Notes: generated by a model from the letters alone, not told the origin. Positions 8,264-16,488 are shown, numbered from the stretch's first letter. The stretch is 16,813 bases of DNA from Candidatus Nanopelagicales bacterium (GCA_025455985.1 JALOLM010000025.1:1-16813); one strand, 5' to 3'. Numbers and translations: made by a program.

Positions 8264-9045
8264 TAGTGCGCCAACGCGCTCGGCTGCTCCACGTGGGTCA
8301 GTTCACCGTCGAGAATCTCGAAGACCCGGTCGGTGTACTGCACCATACGCAGGTCGTGGGTGACCATGATCCCCGTCTTGCCACGCTGCTTGATCTCGCG
8401 GGCGAGCAACTCGACCACCTGGCGGCCCAGCTTGGTGTCCAGGGCAGCAGTGGGCTCGTCAACCAGGATCAGATCCGGGTCGTTCATGAGCGCGCGACCG
8501 ATCGCCACCCGCTGCCGCTCACCACCGGACAGCTGCTCTGGGACGTTCTTGGCCCGGGGCGCAAGACCCAACTCCTCGAGCAGTTGGTCGGCACGCGCGT
8601 GGGCCTCCTTGCGGCTGATGCGCTTCTGCAAGGTCGAGACGTACAACAGGTTCTCGCGCGCGGTCAGGAACGGCACCAGGTTGGCGGCCTGGAACACGAA
8701 GCCCACCCGCTCGGCCCGGAACTTCGTCAGGTCCCGCTTGTTCAATCCGGCGACGTCAGTACCCGCGAGGTTGATTGTGCCGGTCGTGGGCGACAGCAAC
8801 CCGCCGATCATCGAGATCAACGTGGTCTTGCCCGAGCCCGATGGGCCGAGCAGGGCCACAAACTCACCCTGGTCGACGGCCATCGTGGCCTTGCTGACCG
8901 CATGCACCTCGGTGTCACCAGAGGAGTAGATCTTGCTGACGTCCTCAACCCGCAGGATGGCGTCCTTGTGGGACGTGGCGTCCGAAGCGGGATCCACACC
9001 GGGATCGCCGGGGTGGGGCGGTACGAATTCCAGGTTCTCGTTCAC
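8263..9045 (-). CDS. ABC transporter ATP-binding protein, MacB/LolD type
   Basis: This 260-aa protein has all ABC ATPase motifs in order: Walker A GPSGSGKTT (67-75), the Q-loop in FVFQAANL (about 116-123), signature LSGGERQRVAIGRAL (172-186), Walker B LILVDEP (192-198) with the catalytic Glu197, D-loop AALD and a switch His in VTHD. The sequence belongs to the MacB/LolD/FtsE-like subfamily that pairs with FtsX-type permeases. About 25 residues of polar, Pro/Asp-rich tail precede the domain. Its ATG overlaps the TGA of the upstream permease as ATGA (9045-9042), so translation is probably coupled. It would power the two permeases encoded upstream in export or extrusion from the membrane; the substrate is unknown. 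Confidence 0.94.
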   Translation of the reverse strand: MNENLEFVPPHPGDPGVDPASDATSHKDAILRVEDVSKIYSSGDTEVHAVSKATMAVDQGEFVALLGPSGSGKTTLISMIGGLLSPTTGTINLAGTDVAGLNKRDLTKFRAERVGFVFQAANLVPFLTARENLLYVSTLQKRISRKEAHARADQLLEELGLAPRAKNVPEQLSGGERQRVAIGRALMNDPDLILVDEPTAALDTKLGRQVVELLAREIKQRGKTGIMVTHDLRMVQYTDRVFEILDGELTHVEQPSALAH

Positions 9046-10148
9046 AGGGAGCCTCCGATGGCAGTTGCGGGGTCGATACGGGCGATCCGGCGAAGGGAGA
9101 ATGCAGCCCCCACGACTCCGGCGACAAGAGTGAAGATGGCAATGGTGATGAGCGTTTCGGTTCGGAACAGGGTCGGTACCTCATCCGGGACGATCGCCCC
9201 CAGGCCGCGGGAGGCCAGAGCGCCGATCACAACCCCGATCAAGGACGCGATGATCGCCTGAAGGACAACCCCGGCGCCGAGTTTTCGGGTGGGGGTCCCC
9301 AGTGCCTTGAGCGCGGCGAAGAGCTCCCGCTTCTCCAGCACCACCAGGGCGAAGAAGAGCGCGACCACCAGCGCGGCCACAGCCAGCGCCGTGTAGATGA
9401 TCGAGTTCAACGTCGAGCTCTGCTGCTCCACACCGGGGATGGCAAGGCCCGTGGCTTCGGCGGACAGGACCGTCAAGTCACCGATCTCACCTTGGATCTG
9501 CTCGGCAGTGACTCCCGATTCGGTCTCGATCGCTACGGCGTTGACGTCGTCCACGACTCCGGTGAACTCCGGACGCACCTCGTTGCGCATCTCACGCCAG
9601 GTGTTCAAGGACGTCCACACCGTCGGCTGGAGCTGGTAGGAGGAGTCCTTCACGATCCCCACCACCTCAGCGGACGTGCTACCGACGCTGACGTCATCAC
9701 CGATGGCAACGCCCTGCTTGGCCAACTCCTGGTCGATGGCGGCGGTGCCGTCCTCACCGGCGGCGGGCAGGCGACCCTCGGTCAACGTGGTCGGCACGCC
9801 GGCACCGTCCGGATCGACTCCGAAGATCGCCACGTCGTACTCACCGCTGGGCGCAGTACCCGCCGTGAGCAGGACCCCGACACCGGTCGCGGTGGCGACT
9901 CCGGGGGCTTCCTGAACCTCACGCACCTGCTCGGGATCCATGCTGGATCGCAGCAGCGAACCCTTCGCGTCCGGGCTGAACGCGTAGGCAGTGGCGTTCG
10001 TCGAACGCACCGCGCCGGTGGCTCCGAAGAAGAGCCCGTCGGCCAGCGCCCCGAGCGTCAACACGAGGAAGACGATCAGTGACAGCGCCGCGATGATCGA
10101 GGCGAACCGACCCCGTCCGCGCCGGATTTCATTGAGAGCCAGCATCAT
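9042..10148 (-). CDS. FtsX-type ABC transporter permease (second of two)
   Basis: This 368-aa protein has the FtsX/MacB permease layout. One membrane helix (about 16-38) follows the conserved start LALNEIRRGRGRFASII. A large extracytoplasmic domain (about 45-245) comes next, then three helices (about 249-271, 293-316, 333-352), and it ends in LRRIARIDPATAIGG, the typical FtsX C-terminal motif. It overlaps the upstream permease by ATGA and the downstream ATPase by ATGA, so the three genes form one translationally coupled operon. It is a distant paralogue of the upstream permease, and the pair probably makes a heterodimer. MacB-like systems move substrates from the outer face of the membrane without a classic channel; the substrate here is unknown. 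Confidence 0.9.
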   Translation of the reverse strand: MMLALNEIRRGRGRFASIIAALSLIVFLVLTLGALADGLFFGATGAVRSTNATAYAFSPDAKGSLLRSSMDPEQVREVQEAPGVATATGVGVLLTAGTAPSGEYDVAIFGVDPDGAGVPTTLTEGRLPAAGEDGTAAIDQELAKQGVAIGDDVSVGSTSAEVVGIVKDSSYQLQPTVWTSLNTWREMRNEVRPEFTGVVDDVNAVAIETESGVTAEQIQGEIGDLTVLSAEATGLAIPGVEQQSSTLNSIIYTALAVAALVVALFFALVVLEKRELFAALKALGTPTRKLGAGVVLQAIIASLIGVVIGALASRGLGAIVPDEVPTLFRTETLITIAIFTLVAGVVGAAFSLRRIARIDPATAIGGSL

Positions 10149-11236
10149 CGCGCACCTGCCGCTGTGAAGGGATCGATCTTGGAGATCCGGCGGATACTCA
10201 ACAGCCCCGCCAGTAGGGAGAACGCCAGTACTGCGGCCACCGTGCCGATCACCAGGACCGGGGACAGTTCCACGGGAATGCCGGAGTTCAGCCCTCGGAC
10301 GGCCAGCAGTGTGAGCAGGACCGCGATCGCCGAGGCCAGCAGAACCACGACGGCGATCTGCAGGGCAACGACTGCCGACAACCTTCCCGTACCGGCTCCT
10401 ACCGCCCGCAGCAGTGTGAAGGTCTTCATCTTCTGCACTGTGAGGATCAGGAAGAAGAAGCCGATGACGACGATGCCGATGATGAACGTGAGACCGACGA
10501 GGATGCCGAACGTCTGCGAGATCGACGCCACCCCGGGGATCAGCGATACCGCATCGTCCTTGTCATAGGCCTTCGTGCCCGGGACCTCGGCGGTGATGGC
10601 GCTGACGACCGCTTCCGAGTCACCGTCGACACTGACCGCGACGGCATTGACCGGGACGAATGGCACGTTCGGGTTTGTCGCCTTGACGATCTGCCCGTAA
10701 AGGTCCTCGGTGAGGTAGGCAGTCGGTGAGGCGTTGAACTGCGCGCCACGCAGGAGCCCGACCACCGTGGCCTGCTTGTCGGCGGCGGTCAGTTCCAGGG
10801 TGTCACCGATGGCATAACCGCCACCGTCCATCGCAACCTCGGACGCGTTCTCCGGCAGCCTGCCTTCGGACAGTGCAGTCGGCGCCCCGGGCTGTCCCGG
10901 CTCGAAGCCGAACACCTGCAGGTCCTCAGTGCCGTCCTTGAGCGCCGCCGAGGTGGTCAGCACGGACACGGGGCCAGCGGCGGTCACTCCGGGGACCTCT
11001 GCGACCTGTCCCACGACCGCCGGGTCGAGGCGCGAGGCCTGCAGGTTGTCGCGAGCGTTGGCCGAGTAGACCAGCACGTTCGCGTCCACTCCTTTGAGGG
11101 CTCCGGTGATGGAGTTGACCAGCGCGTTGGACAGCGTGGTCAGCAGCAGGACCAGGAAAACCAGCAACGAGACGGCTCCGGCCAGCAGACCGAAGCGCAA
11201 CTTGGACCGGCGCATCTCGGTCAGCGCGAGATTCAT
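10145..11236 (-). CDS. FtsX-type ABC transporter permease (first of two)
   Basis: With the ATG at 11236 the product is 363 aa and starts MNLALTEMRRSKLRFGLLAG, matching the family start and the paralogue encoded downstream. GGAG lies 6 nt before this ATG. A longer reading from GTG at 11314 adds 26 residues unlike the family, and that codon lies upstream of the predicted -10 box, so it is rejected. Helices fall at about 15-37, 243-267, 287-314 and 327-347. An extracytoplasmic domain of about 200 residues lies between the first two, and the C-terminus IRRISKIDPFTAAG is the FtsX signature. It is the first gene of the operon and overlaps the next by ATGA. The adjacent divergent MarR gene suggests repression lifted by a small ligand, as for many drug or lipid exporters; this is inference. 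Confidence 0.88.
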   Translation of the reverse strand: MNLALTEMRRSKLRFGLLAGAVSLLVFLVLLLTTLSNALVNSITGALKGVDANVLVYSANARDNLQASRLDPAVVGQVAEVPGVTAAGPVSVLTTSAALKDGTEDLQVFGFEPGQPGAPTALSEGRLPENASEVAMDGGGYAIGDTLELTAADKQATVVGLLRGAQFNASPTAYLTEDLYGQIVKATNPNVPFVPVNAVAVSVDGDSEAVVSAITAEVPGTKAYDKDDAVSLIPGVASISQTFGILVGLTFIIGIVVIGFFFLILTVQKMKTFTLLRAVGAGTGRLSAVVALQIAVVVLLASAIAVLLTLLAVRGLNSGIPVELSPVLVIGTVAAVLAFSLLAGLLSIRRISKIDPFTAAGAR

Positions 11237-11302
11237 ACTCGGCTCCGGATGCGGGGCGGGGCCACCGGCCCTAACTTGGAGGAAATCGTTTGCACGCTTC
11301 CA

Positions 11303-11331
11303 AAGATACTTCACACCCTGATAGTCAGCAA
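11303..11331 (-). promoter_or_regulatory. Promoter of the ABC transporter operon
   Basis: Reading the minus strand, TTGCTG (11331-11326) is separated by exactly 17 bp from TATCTT (11308-11303), a good sigma-70-type pair. Transcription would begin near 11296, giving a leader of about 60 nt before the ATG at 11236. This placement supports the shorter permease start. Confidence 0.6.
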
Positions 11332-11336
11332 ACTGA
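11318..11336. promoter_or_regulatory. Candidate MarR operator: alternating CTGA/TCAG repeats
   Basis: CTGA-tag-TCAG-caaa-CTGA gives two overlapping inverted repeats in the gap between the MarR gene and the ABC operon. They cover the -35 box and part of the spacer of the operon promoter, where a repressor would block RNA polymerase. A second pair, GTTTGC (11288-11293) and GCAAAC (11328-11333), brackets the same promoter. Binding by the adjacent MarR protein is inference. Confidence 0.4.
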
Positions 11337-11348
11337 GGTATTCCGGGT

Positions 11349-11360
11349 TAGGCTTTCGAC
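11349..11360 (+). promoter_or_regulatory. Candidate -10 box of a leaderless MarR transcript
   Basis: TAGGCT at 11349-11354 lies 6 nt before the GTG start at 11361, the spacing expected if transcription starts on the start codon. No ribosome-binding sequence precedes the GTG and no clear -35 box was found. Leaderless messages are common in actinobacteria. Confidence 0.35.
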
Positions 11361-11822
11361 GTGATTGAAAGGCCCGCGCTCCCGCTCGACACTTGGCCGT
11401 TGAGCCGCCTTCTGATCACTGCCAGTCGACTGGTGGAGCATGACATCGCCCAGCAACTTCGGCCCTATCACCTCACCCACGCCAGTTTCGGCGTCCTGGC
11501 CCTGGTGCACGCCGCGCCAATGTCGCAGCGACAGCTCGCACAGGCGACGCGGGTCGAGGAGCAGACGATCAGCCAGACCGTCGACCGCCTGGAGCGGCTG
11601 GGGATGGTCACCCGCGAGAAGGACCCCGCCGACCGCCGGCGTTTTCTCGTCACGGCAACCGCGCAGGGCAGTGACGCATTCCGGCATGCGACCCGGCATG
11701 ACCGCGCCGAGCATGCTCTCGAGGGCCTCCCCGAAGCTGAGCACCTGCGGCTGTCACTGGCCGAACTCATCCGTCGACTCGGTGGCGAGGATTACGTGCC
11801 CGCCGTGGAACCGGGGGCCTGA
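11361..11822 (+). CDS. MarR family transcriptional regulator
   Basis: This 153-aa protein starts at GTG and has the usual MarR length and layout: N-terminal dimerisation helix (PLSRLLITASRLVEHDI), a winged helix-turn-helix (about 42-100) with MSQRQLAQATRVEEQTIS and the recognition helix up to RLERLGMV, then a wing carrying the family DxRR motif (KDPADRRRFLVTATAQG), and C-terminal dimer helices. It is transcribed away from the FtsX-type ABC operon and shares a 124-bp control region with it. MarR proteins typically repress themselves and a neighbouring efflux system until a ligand, often phenolic or a drug, binds. By position it most likely controls the ABC operon; the ligand cannot be read from the sequence. 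No conserved Cys suggesting redox sensing is present. Confidence 0.93.
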   Translation: MIERPALPLDTWPLSRLLITASRLVEHDIAQQLRPYHLTHASFGVLALVHAAPMSQRQLAQATRVEEQTISQTVDRLERLGMVTREKDPADRRRFLVTATAQGSDAFRHATRHDRAEHALEGLPEAEHLRLSLAELIRRLGGEDYVPAVEPGA

Positions 11823-11921
11823 GCGCCGCAACGACGCAGGTGGAAGGTGCCTTCTGCGGGGGTACCCTGGAGTTAGGTCGAGGAGTCCGGCCCCGGCCGT
11901 CGCTGGGGGGCGGTGGTCCAT

Positions 11922-14480
11922 ATGCTCCGGTCCGTCTTGGCTGCCATCAGCGCGGCCGCGATCATCTTCAGCCCGTCGGGGGTGGCACAGGCCGCGGCCG
12001 ACCCGCCCAGCCCACCCACCGACGTCGAGGCGGTACCGGACAACGCCGCCGCACGGGTGACCTGGACGGCGCCGGTGGACGATGGCGGAAGCCCGATCCA
12101 GTACTACACCGTGACCGCCGACCCGGGTCCGGCAACCTGCACCACCGGAGATGACTCCACGAAATGCACCGTTGTGGGCTTGTCCAATGGCACCGCCTAC
12201 ACCTTCACGGTCACGGCCACGAATCATGAGGACCTGACCAGCAAGCCCTCCGAACCGTCGGCCCCCGTCACCCCCTACACGATCCCCGATCCCCCAACGC
12301 TGGCCTTCCTGTGGGCGTCCGACCAGACGCTGCAGGCGAGGTGGTGGGTCAGCGGCAACGGCGGCAGTGCCCTCCTGGACTACACGGCCACCGCCGAACC
12401 CGGTGGGCAGTCGTGCACTGTCGGTGCGGACACTACGTCCTGCAACATCGGCAGCCTGACCAATGGCCAGACCTACTCGGTAACCGTGCGTGCGCGAAAC
12501 GCCGCTGGCTACAGCGCGCCCTCCAACACGTTGACCAACAGCCCCTACGGTGCCCCGTCGATGGCTACGGGCGTGACAGCGACCGCAGCGAAGAACTCGG
12601 CAGTCGTGACCTGGATCGCCCCAACCGACGACGGGGGGCGGCCGCTTTCCTACTACCGGGTGACCACCGACGGTCGCGACTGCATCAGCTCTTCAACCAC
12701 CTGCACCGTGACCGGTCTGCTGGCAGGCCGGGCGTACCAGTTCCAGGTCCTGTCATACAACACCGGTGGGCGGTCCAGCGTCTCGGACAAGAGCAATGCG
12801 GTGATCCTCAGCGGGGGGCCTGCCGGACCGGACGGGGGTCCCACGCTGGTCGGATGGGGCCGCAATGAGCACGGCGAGATCGGTGACGGCACCGCTGACA
12901 TGACCACCTCGCCGCGATCGGCGTACCTGGGGGGCGATCTGGGGAACACGTACATAGCGGCGGTGACAGGCGGCTGGGAGCACGCCTGCGCCCTGGACCT
13001 CGCAGGTTCGGTGTACTGCTGGGGCGATGCGCCGTTCAGTGATGGCACCGCCTGGTCCGCGGCGCCTTTCACGCAGCCCGGAATGCCCGGCGCATTCAGC
13101 CAGCTGGCAGCCGGGCTGGACTTCACGTGCGGCATCTCCGATGGCCGGGCCTACTGCTGGGGCATCAACTCCAGCGGGCAGCTGGGCACCGGCAGTTACC
13201 TGTCGAGCGTGACGCCGCAGGCAGTGCGCACCGATGGCGTCCTGCACGACAAGACGCTGACGTCGCTGGCCGCGGGACGTCGCCACATGTGCGCGATCGA
13301 CGTGGCCGGACAGGCGTACTGCTGGGGGGCCAACGGATCGGGGCAGTTGGGTACTGGGGAACGCAGCGCGTCGATCCCGGCACCGGTGGCAGTCACCACT
13401 TCCGGAGTCCTTGCCGGGTTCCATTTGAAGCGCCTTGCGTCGGGTGACAGCCACACCTGTGCAGCCAACGCCGAAGGCGACACCTTCTGCTGGGGCGCCG
13501 GAATCTACGGCCAGCTCGGTAACGGTGACAACCAGGACAGCGCGGTCCCGGTTGTTGCCGGCCGCGTTAGTGGCCGCGACCTTGCCGCCGGGGCTGCACA
13601 CACATGCGCTGTCGACGCCCAAGCGCAGGTCCGCTGCTGGGGCAACAACCTTGTCGGTCAGATCGGTGACGGCACCACCACCGACCGCAACGTGCCGGTG
13701 CCGGTCGCCGCCGGTCCCAGCACGGCGGTGGCGACGTCGAGCATGTCCACCTGCGCGATCGCCGCCGATGGCAGCGCCCACTGCTGGGGTGAGGGCAGGT
13801 CGGGGGAACTGGGGGACGGCAGCGGCACCTACAGTTACTCACCCGTGGTCATGGATACCTCCGGTGTGCTTGCCGACAAGGTGCTCGTGGACATCGCGGG
13901 GTCGTCCAATTCCTTCCACGCTCTGGCCGCTTCGGCGCCCGACGCCCCGGGGGCGGTGACGGCCACGCCGGGCGACGCGGAGGTCTTCGTCACCTGGATC
14001 CCACCGGCCGATCACGGTTCGCCGATCGACGCCTACCGGGTCGTCGCCGAACCGGGTGGTACCGCGTGCACCACCGTCGAAACATCCTGCGTGCTGGGCG
14101 CGTTGACAAATGGCACGACCTATCGGTTCACGATCACCGCGCACAACCTCGCCGGCTGGGGGCTTGCCGCCACCAGCGACCCGGTCACCCCGAAAGCACC
14201 ACCGCCGCAGCCAACGCCGGCGCCGGGCAAGGTCAAGGGGCTGCGGGCCAAGGTCGGGGCCAAAGCCGTGCGTGTGCAGTGGCAGGCCGCACCCGGTGCG
14301 GGCGACTACCAGTACCGCATCCGCCCTCCGCGTCGGACGTACGGCCGCTGGCACACCACAGCGAAGGAGCGGCTGATCATCCGGCACCCCAAACAGGGCC
14401 CTTACCGGGTGCAGGTGCGGGCACGGAACGCCAGCGGCACGGGTCCGGTCGCAACTGTCAGGTTCCGGGTGCGTCGATAG
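11922..14480 (+). CDS. Secreted FN3-RCC1 repeat protein
   Basis: Starting at ATG 11922 the product is 852 aa (GTG at 11913 would add three residues; GGTGG at 11912-11916 suits the ATG). A signal peptide (MLRSVLAAISAAAIIF to VAQAAA) is followed by three fibronectin type III domains (about 31-118, 122-209, 212-297). Next come seven RCC1 repeats (about 309-672) with motifs such as CWGANGSGQLGTG, forming a beta-propeller that appears closed by pairing of the last strand (FHALAAS) with the first blade (GWGRNEHGEIG). A fourth FN3 (about 676-757), a Pro-rich linker (PPPQPTPAPGK) and a basic FN3-like tail follow. Most RCC1 repeats have a Cys pair eight or so residues apart (CAIDVAGQAYCWG), and each of the first four FN3 domains has a Cys pair, suggesting disulfides outside the cell. 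No anchor is seen. A binding or adhesive role is inferred; the partner is unknown. Confidence 0.9.
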   Translation: MLRSVLAAISAAAIIFSPSGVAQAAADPPSPPTDVEAVPDNAAARVTWTAPVDDGGSPIQYYTVTADPGPATCTTGDDSTKCTVVGLSNGTAYTFTVTATNHEDLTSKPSEPSAPVTPYTIPDPPTLAFLWASDQTLQARWWVSGNGGSALLDYTATAEPGGQSCTVGADTTSCNIGSLTNGQTYSVTVRARNAAGYSAPSNTLTNSPYGAPSMATGVTATAAKNSAVVTWIAPTDDGGRPLSYYRVTTDGRDCISSSTTCTVTGLLAGRAYQFQVLSYNTGGRSSVSDKSNAVILSGGPAGPDGGPTLVGWGRNEHGEIGDGTADMTTSPRSAYLGGDLGNTYIAAVTGGWEHACALDLAGSVYCWGDAPFSDGTAWSAAPFTQPGMPGAFSQLAAGLDFTCGISDGRAYCWGINSSGQLGTGSYLSSVTPQAVRTDGVLHDKTLTSLAAGRRHMCAIDVAGQAYCWGANGSGQLGTGERSASIPAPVAVTTSGVLAGFHLKRLASGDSHTCAANAEGDTFCWGAGIYGQLGNGDNQDSAVPVVAGRVSGRDLAAGAAHTCAVDAQAQVRCWGNNLVGQIGDGTTTDRNVPVPVAAGPSTAVATSSMSTCAIAADGSAHCWGEGRSGELGDGSGTYSYSPVVMDTSGVLADKVLVDIAGSSNSFHALAASAPDAPGAVTATPGDAEVFVTWIPPADHGSPIDAYRVVAEPGGTACTTVETSCVLGALTNGTTYRFTITAHNLAGWGLAATSDPVTPKAPPPQPTPAPGKVKGLRAKVGAKAVRVQWQAAPGAGDYQYRIRPPRRTYGRWHTTAKERLIIRHPKQGPYRVQVRARNASGTGPVATVRFRVRR

Positions 14481-14506
14481 TTCAGGCGCGCTGCGGGGTC
14501 GCCGCA

Positions 14507-14639
14507 CGAAAGTGGCACGGAACGAAACTCAGTTCCGGAATCTGCCATCTTTGTGCGGGAAACCCGCCCGATTTGCGCGAAATCAGATGATTCTCGCCGC
14601 TCAAAGACGGCAGCGGCACCCGGTCCGTGCCCACTTTCG
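14507..14639. repeat. Nested palindromic element with alternative hairpins
   Basis: This element fills much of the 229-bp gap between the FN3-RCC1 and YaaA genes. Outer arms 14507-14521 and 14624-14639 are inverted copies of CGAAAGTGGCACGGA with one bulged base. Inner arms 14542-14553 and 14602-14613 match at 11 of 12 bases (CTGCCATCTTTG). The left half also folds alone (14509-14552: 15 bp in three blocks, with an 8-nt loop). Small hairpins GCGGG-aaa-CCCGC (14555-14567), GATTT-gcgcg-AAATC (14570-14584) and AATCA-ga-TGATT (14581-14592) fill the centre. It may be a dispersed palindromic repeat, a MITE-like remnant or a structured RNA end; it may also end transcription from both sides. Confidence 0.65.
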
Positions 14640-14641
14640 GC

Positions 14642-14654
14642 GGCGGAGTCCGCC
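14642..14654. terminator. Candidate terminator hairpin downstream of the YaaA-family gene
   Basis: GGCGG-agt-CCGCC forms a tight 5-bp GC hairpin just outside the nested palindrome, about 55 bp beyond the YaaA stop. There is no T-run; the role is inferred from position only. Confidence 0.3.
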
Positions 14655-14709
14655 AGCCTGTCCGGATGCATGCGCGGCAACGCGAACCAGCGATACCCCG
14701 GGGCGATGT

Positions 14710-15456
14710 CTAGTCGCGCATCATCACGTCGAGCCTCGACCCCTCGAGATCGGCCTGCCATCCCGCTTCACGCACCACCCGCAGAACCTGTGCGGCCGAG
14801 CGCGGCTGTCGGGCATCGGTGGCCAGCACCCGTGCCAACTCACCTTTGGTCGCCTTGTTGAAGTGACTCGCGGCGGTCCGCTGGCCTGCCGGACCGGGTT
14901 GCCAGACCTTGACAGTGACCGCTCCGGGCGGCAGGTTGACCATCGCGGCGTACGGCGACGAGAGCATGTCGACGACCAGGCCGTTGTGCCCGGCCACGAC
15001 CGCCGACACGGCATCTCGCCAGTAGCCGGGCAGGCCCCCTATCGCAGGCAATCGCGACCCCCCGGAGAGCCGATAGGCGGGGATCCGGTCGGTCGTCCTG
15101 ACCAGACCGAAGAGAGCCGAGACCACGGCGAGCCGCCGGTTCGCGCGACGCAGATCCGAAGCTGCGAGACTGCCGAAATCCAACGCGTCGTACAGGACCC
15201 CGGTGTAGACCGCACTCGCGGCGGCCGTCGGCGCGCGGTCCAGCAGGGTGTTCTGCACGACCAGGTCGAATTGTGTCGGCCCCAGTTGCAGAGCCTCGAT
15301 AGCGGCCGCCGGATCCGTTGCACTCAGCTCCTGCAGAGCCCCCAGGAGCCGCTGCCTTAGCGGGTTGAGTTCTGGGCTGCTCAACGTCTCCAGGTCCAGC
15401 GGCTTGCCCCGCGCAGGTGAGTGTTTCGACTCCGAAGGGGGCAGCAGGATCAGCAC
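14710..15456 (-). CDS. yaaA: YaaA family (UPF0246/DUF328) peroxide-stress protein
   Basis: This 248-aa protein, starting at GTG, carries the family landmarks in order: LLPPSESK (4-11), YTGVLYDALD (84-93), SALFGLVRTTDRIPAYRLS (113-131) and HFNKATKG (198-205). The usual first motif is PPSEGK; here Gly is replaced by Ser. In Escherichia coli the YaaA protein lowers intracellular free iron during hydrogen peroxide stress, and family members bind DNA through a helix-hairpin-helix-like fold. The length is normal for the family and no truncation is seen. It lies 22 bp after the FUSC gene on the same strand and is probably co-transcribed with it. Membership is clear; the exact role in this organism is transferred from the family. 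Confidence 0.92.
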   Translation of the reverse strand: MLILLPPSESKHSPARGKPLDLETLSSPELNPLRQRLLGALQELSATDPAAAIEALQLGPTQFDLVVQNTLLDRAPTAAASAVYTGVLYDALDFGSLAASDLRRANRRLAVVSALFGLVRTTDRIPAYRLSGGSRLPAIGGLPGYWRDAVSAVVAGHNGLVVDMLSSPYAAMVNLPPGAVTVKVWQPGPAGQRTAASHFNKATKGELARVLATDARQPRSAAQVLRVVREAGWQADLEGSRLDVMMRD

Positions 15457-15478
15457 CTGACCATCGTGTCAGGCGACC

Positions 15479-16408
15479 TCAGGAGACGGACCTCGCGTCG
15501 GGCCCACGCACGAGCGCCATCGAGACGAGCCCCCCGGCCACGCAGGCACCCACTGTGTAGAGCACACGAAGACCATCGATCGACAACGTGTCGTCGACTG
15601 CTCCGGTGCTGATCAGGAAGACGACCATCGGCGTCATGAACGTCACCTGCAGGACGTAGTCTCCCAGCGTCGCGTAGGCGAACATCAGCGTCATACAGAT
15701 CGCCGCAAACACCACCTGCATCGGCCGCGGCAGGGGTGACATTGCCGCGGCGACGACGGCCCCGGCGATCGTCCCGACGATGCGCTGGCGGTTCTTCGCC
15801 AAAGAGTCGACGGCGTAGGGTCGCAACACGATGGCCAGGGTCATCACCAGCCAGTAGCCCTTCGGCAGGTCGTAGTACAGCGCAACCGCGGTGGCAGACC
15901 CACAGGCCACGGCCATCACGACGGCGTGCCGGATGGCGACATCGAATGGAACCGGATCGCGGTCGAGGTGGACCTTGAGCAGTCGCACGACGACGAGAAC
16001 GTAAAGAGACACCGCCGCCATCACTGCCATGACGGTGAGCGTCGGGTTGCGCGGAGGATCCATTCCCAGGACTGCCGCCACGACAGGAGCGACCCCGAAG
16101 ACGCCGGCGCTCAACCGGCTGGACAGCCCGGCCAGCAGACAACTGGCCACCACCACGGCGACAACCGCCACGGGATTGCCGTTCACCGCGGTCGCCAGAC
16201 CACCGACCAGCACCAACGCTGCACTTAACGCAATGGTCTGCCGGGATGAGCAGTAGGGAGAGAAGGTCACGCTGAGCAGGGCCATGGTCGCGGGAACCAC
16301 CGCGCGGCCCCCGAGCACGAGGACCGCGACCACCAGCGGCACGAGCACGACCACGGTGATCTTCACGGCCGCGGTCAAGGCCTTCGTGGGTGGCGGGAAA
16401 GCACTCAT
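15479..16408 (-). CDS. FUSC-type (fusaric acid resistance/aromatic acid exporter-like) membrane protein
   Basis: This 309-aa protein is mostly hydrophobic, with about 10-12 membrane segments in two halves (about 14-143 and 160-300) separated by a short polar stretch (KVHLDRDPVPFD). The second half has the FUSC core: YYDLPKGYWLVMTLAIVLRP, then a polar loop DSLAKNRQRIVGT and AGAVVAA. FUSC proteins include YccS and the AaeB-type aromatic acid exporters; this one is short and lacks the large cytoplasmic domain of AaeB, so substrate cannot be assigned. The start is well constrained: an in-frame TGA (16417-16415) sits two codons before the ATG. It precedes the YaaA gene by 22 bp and follows a LuxR-type regulator on the same strand. 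Confidence 0.82.
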   Translation of the reverse strand: MSAFPPPTKALTAAVKITVVVLVPLVVAVLVLGGRAVVPATMALLSVTFSPYCSSRQTIALSAALVLVGGLATAVNGNPVAVVAVVVASCLLAGLSSRLSAGVFGVAPVVAAVLGMDPPRNPTLTVMAVMAAVSLYVLVVVRLLKVHLDRDPVPFDVAIRHAVVMAVACGSATAVALYYDLPKGYWLVMTLAIVLRPYAVDSLAKNRQRIVGTIAGAVVAAAMSPLPRPMQVVFAAICMTLMFAYATLGDYVLQVTFMTPMVVFLISTGAVDDTLSIDGLRVLYTVGACVAGGLVSMALVRGPDARSVS

Positions 16409-16488
16409 CCCGGATCACTTTGCCACTGCGCGCCCGCCCAAGCCGATCGCAGGATCCACGGCGCGCAGCCGACCCAGTGTCCAGATCT

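Noticed and set aside
8266..9261. A 331-codon plus-strand open frame across the ABC ATPase and permease genes
   Set aside because: It spans two well-supported opposite-strand genes and has no family features.
11237..11314. N-terminal extension of the first permease from GTG 11314
   Set aside because: The extra 26 residues do not match the permease family, the codon lies upstream of the predicted -10 box, and the ATG at 11236 has a well-placed GGAG.
12753..13781. A 342-codon minus-strand open frame opposite the RCC1 repeats
   Set aside because: Its repetitiveness mirrors the RCC1 repeat DNA; no independent evidence for coding.
14696..14703. CCCCGGGG palindrome near the YaaA stop
   Set aside because: Flanking bases do not extend the stem and such short GC palindromes are expected in this composition.
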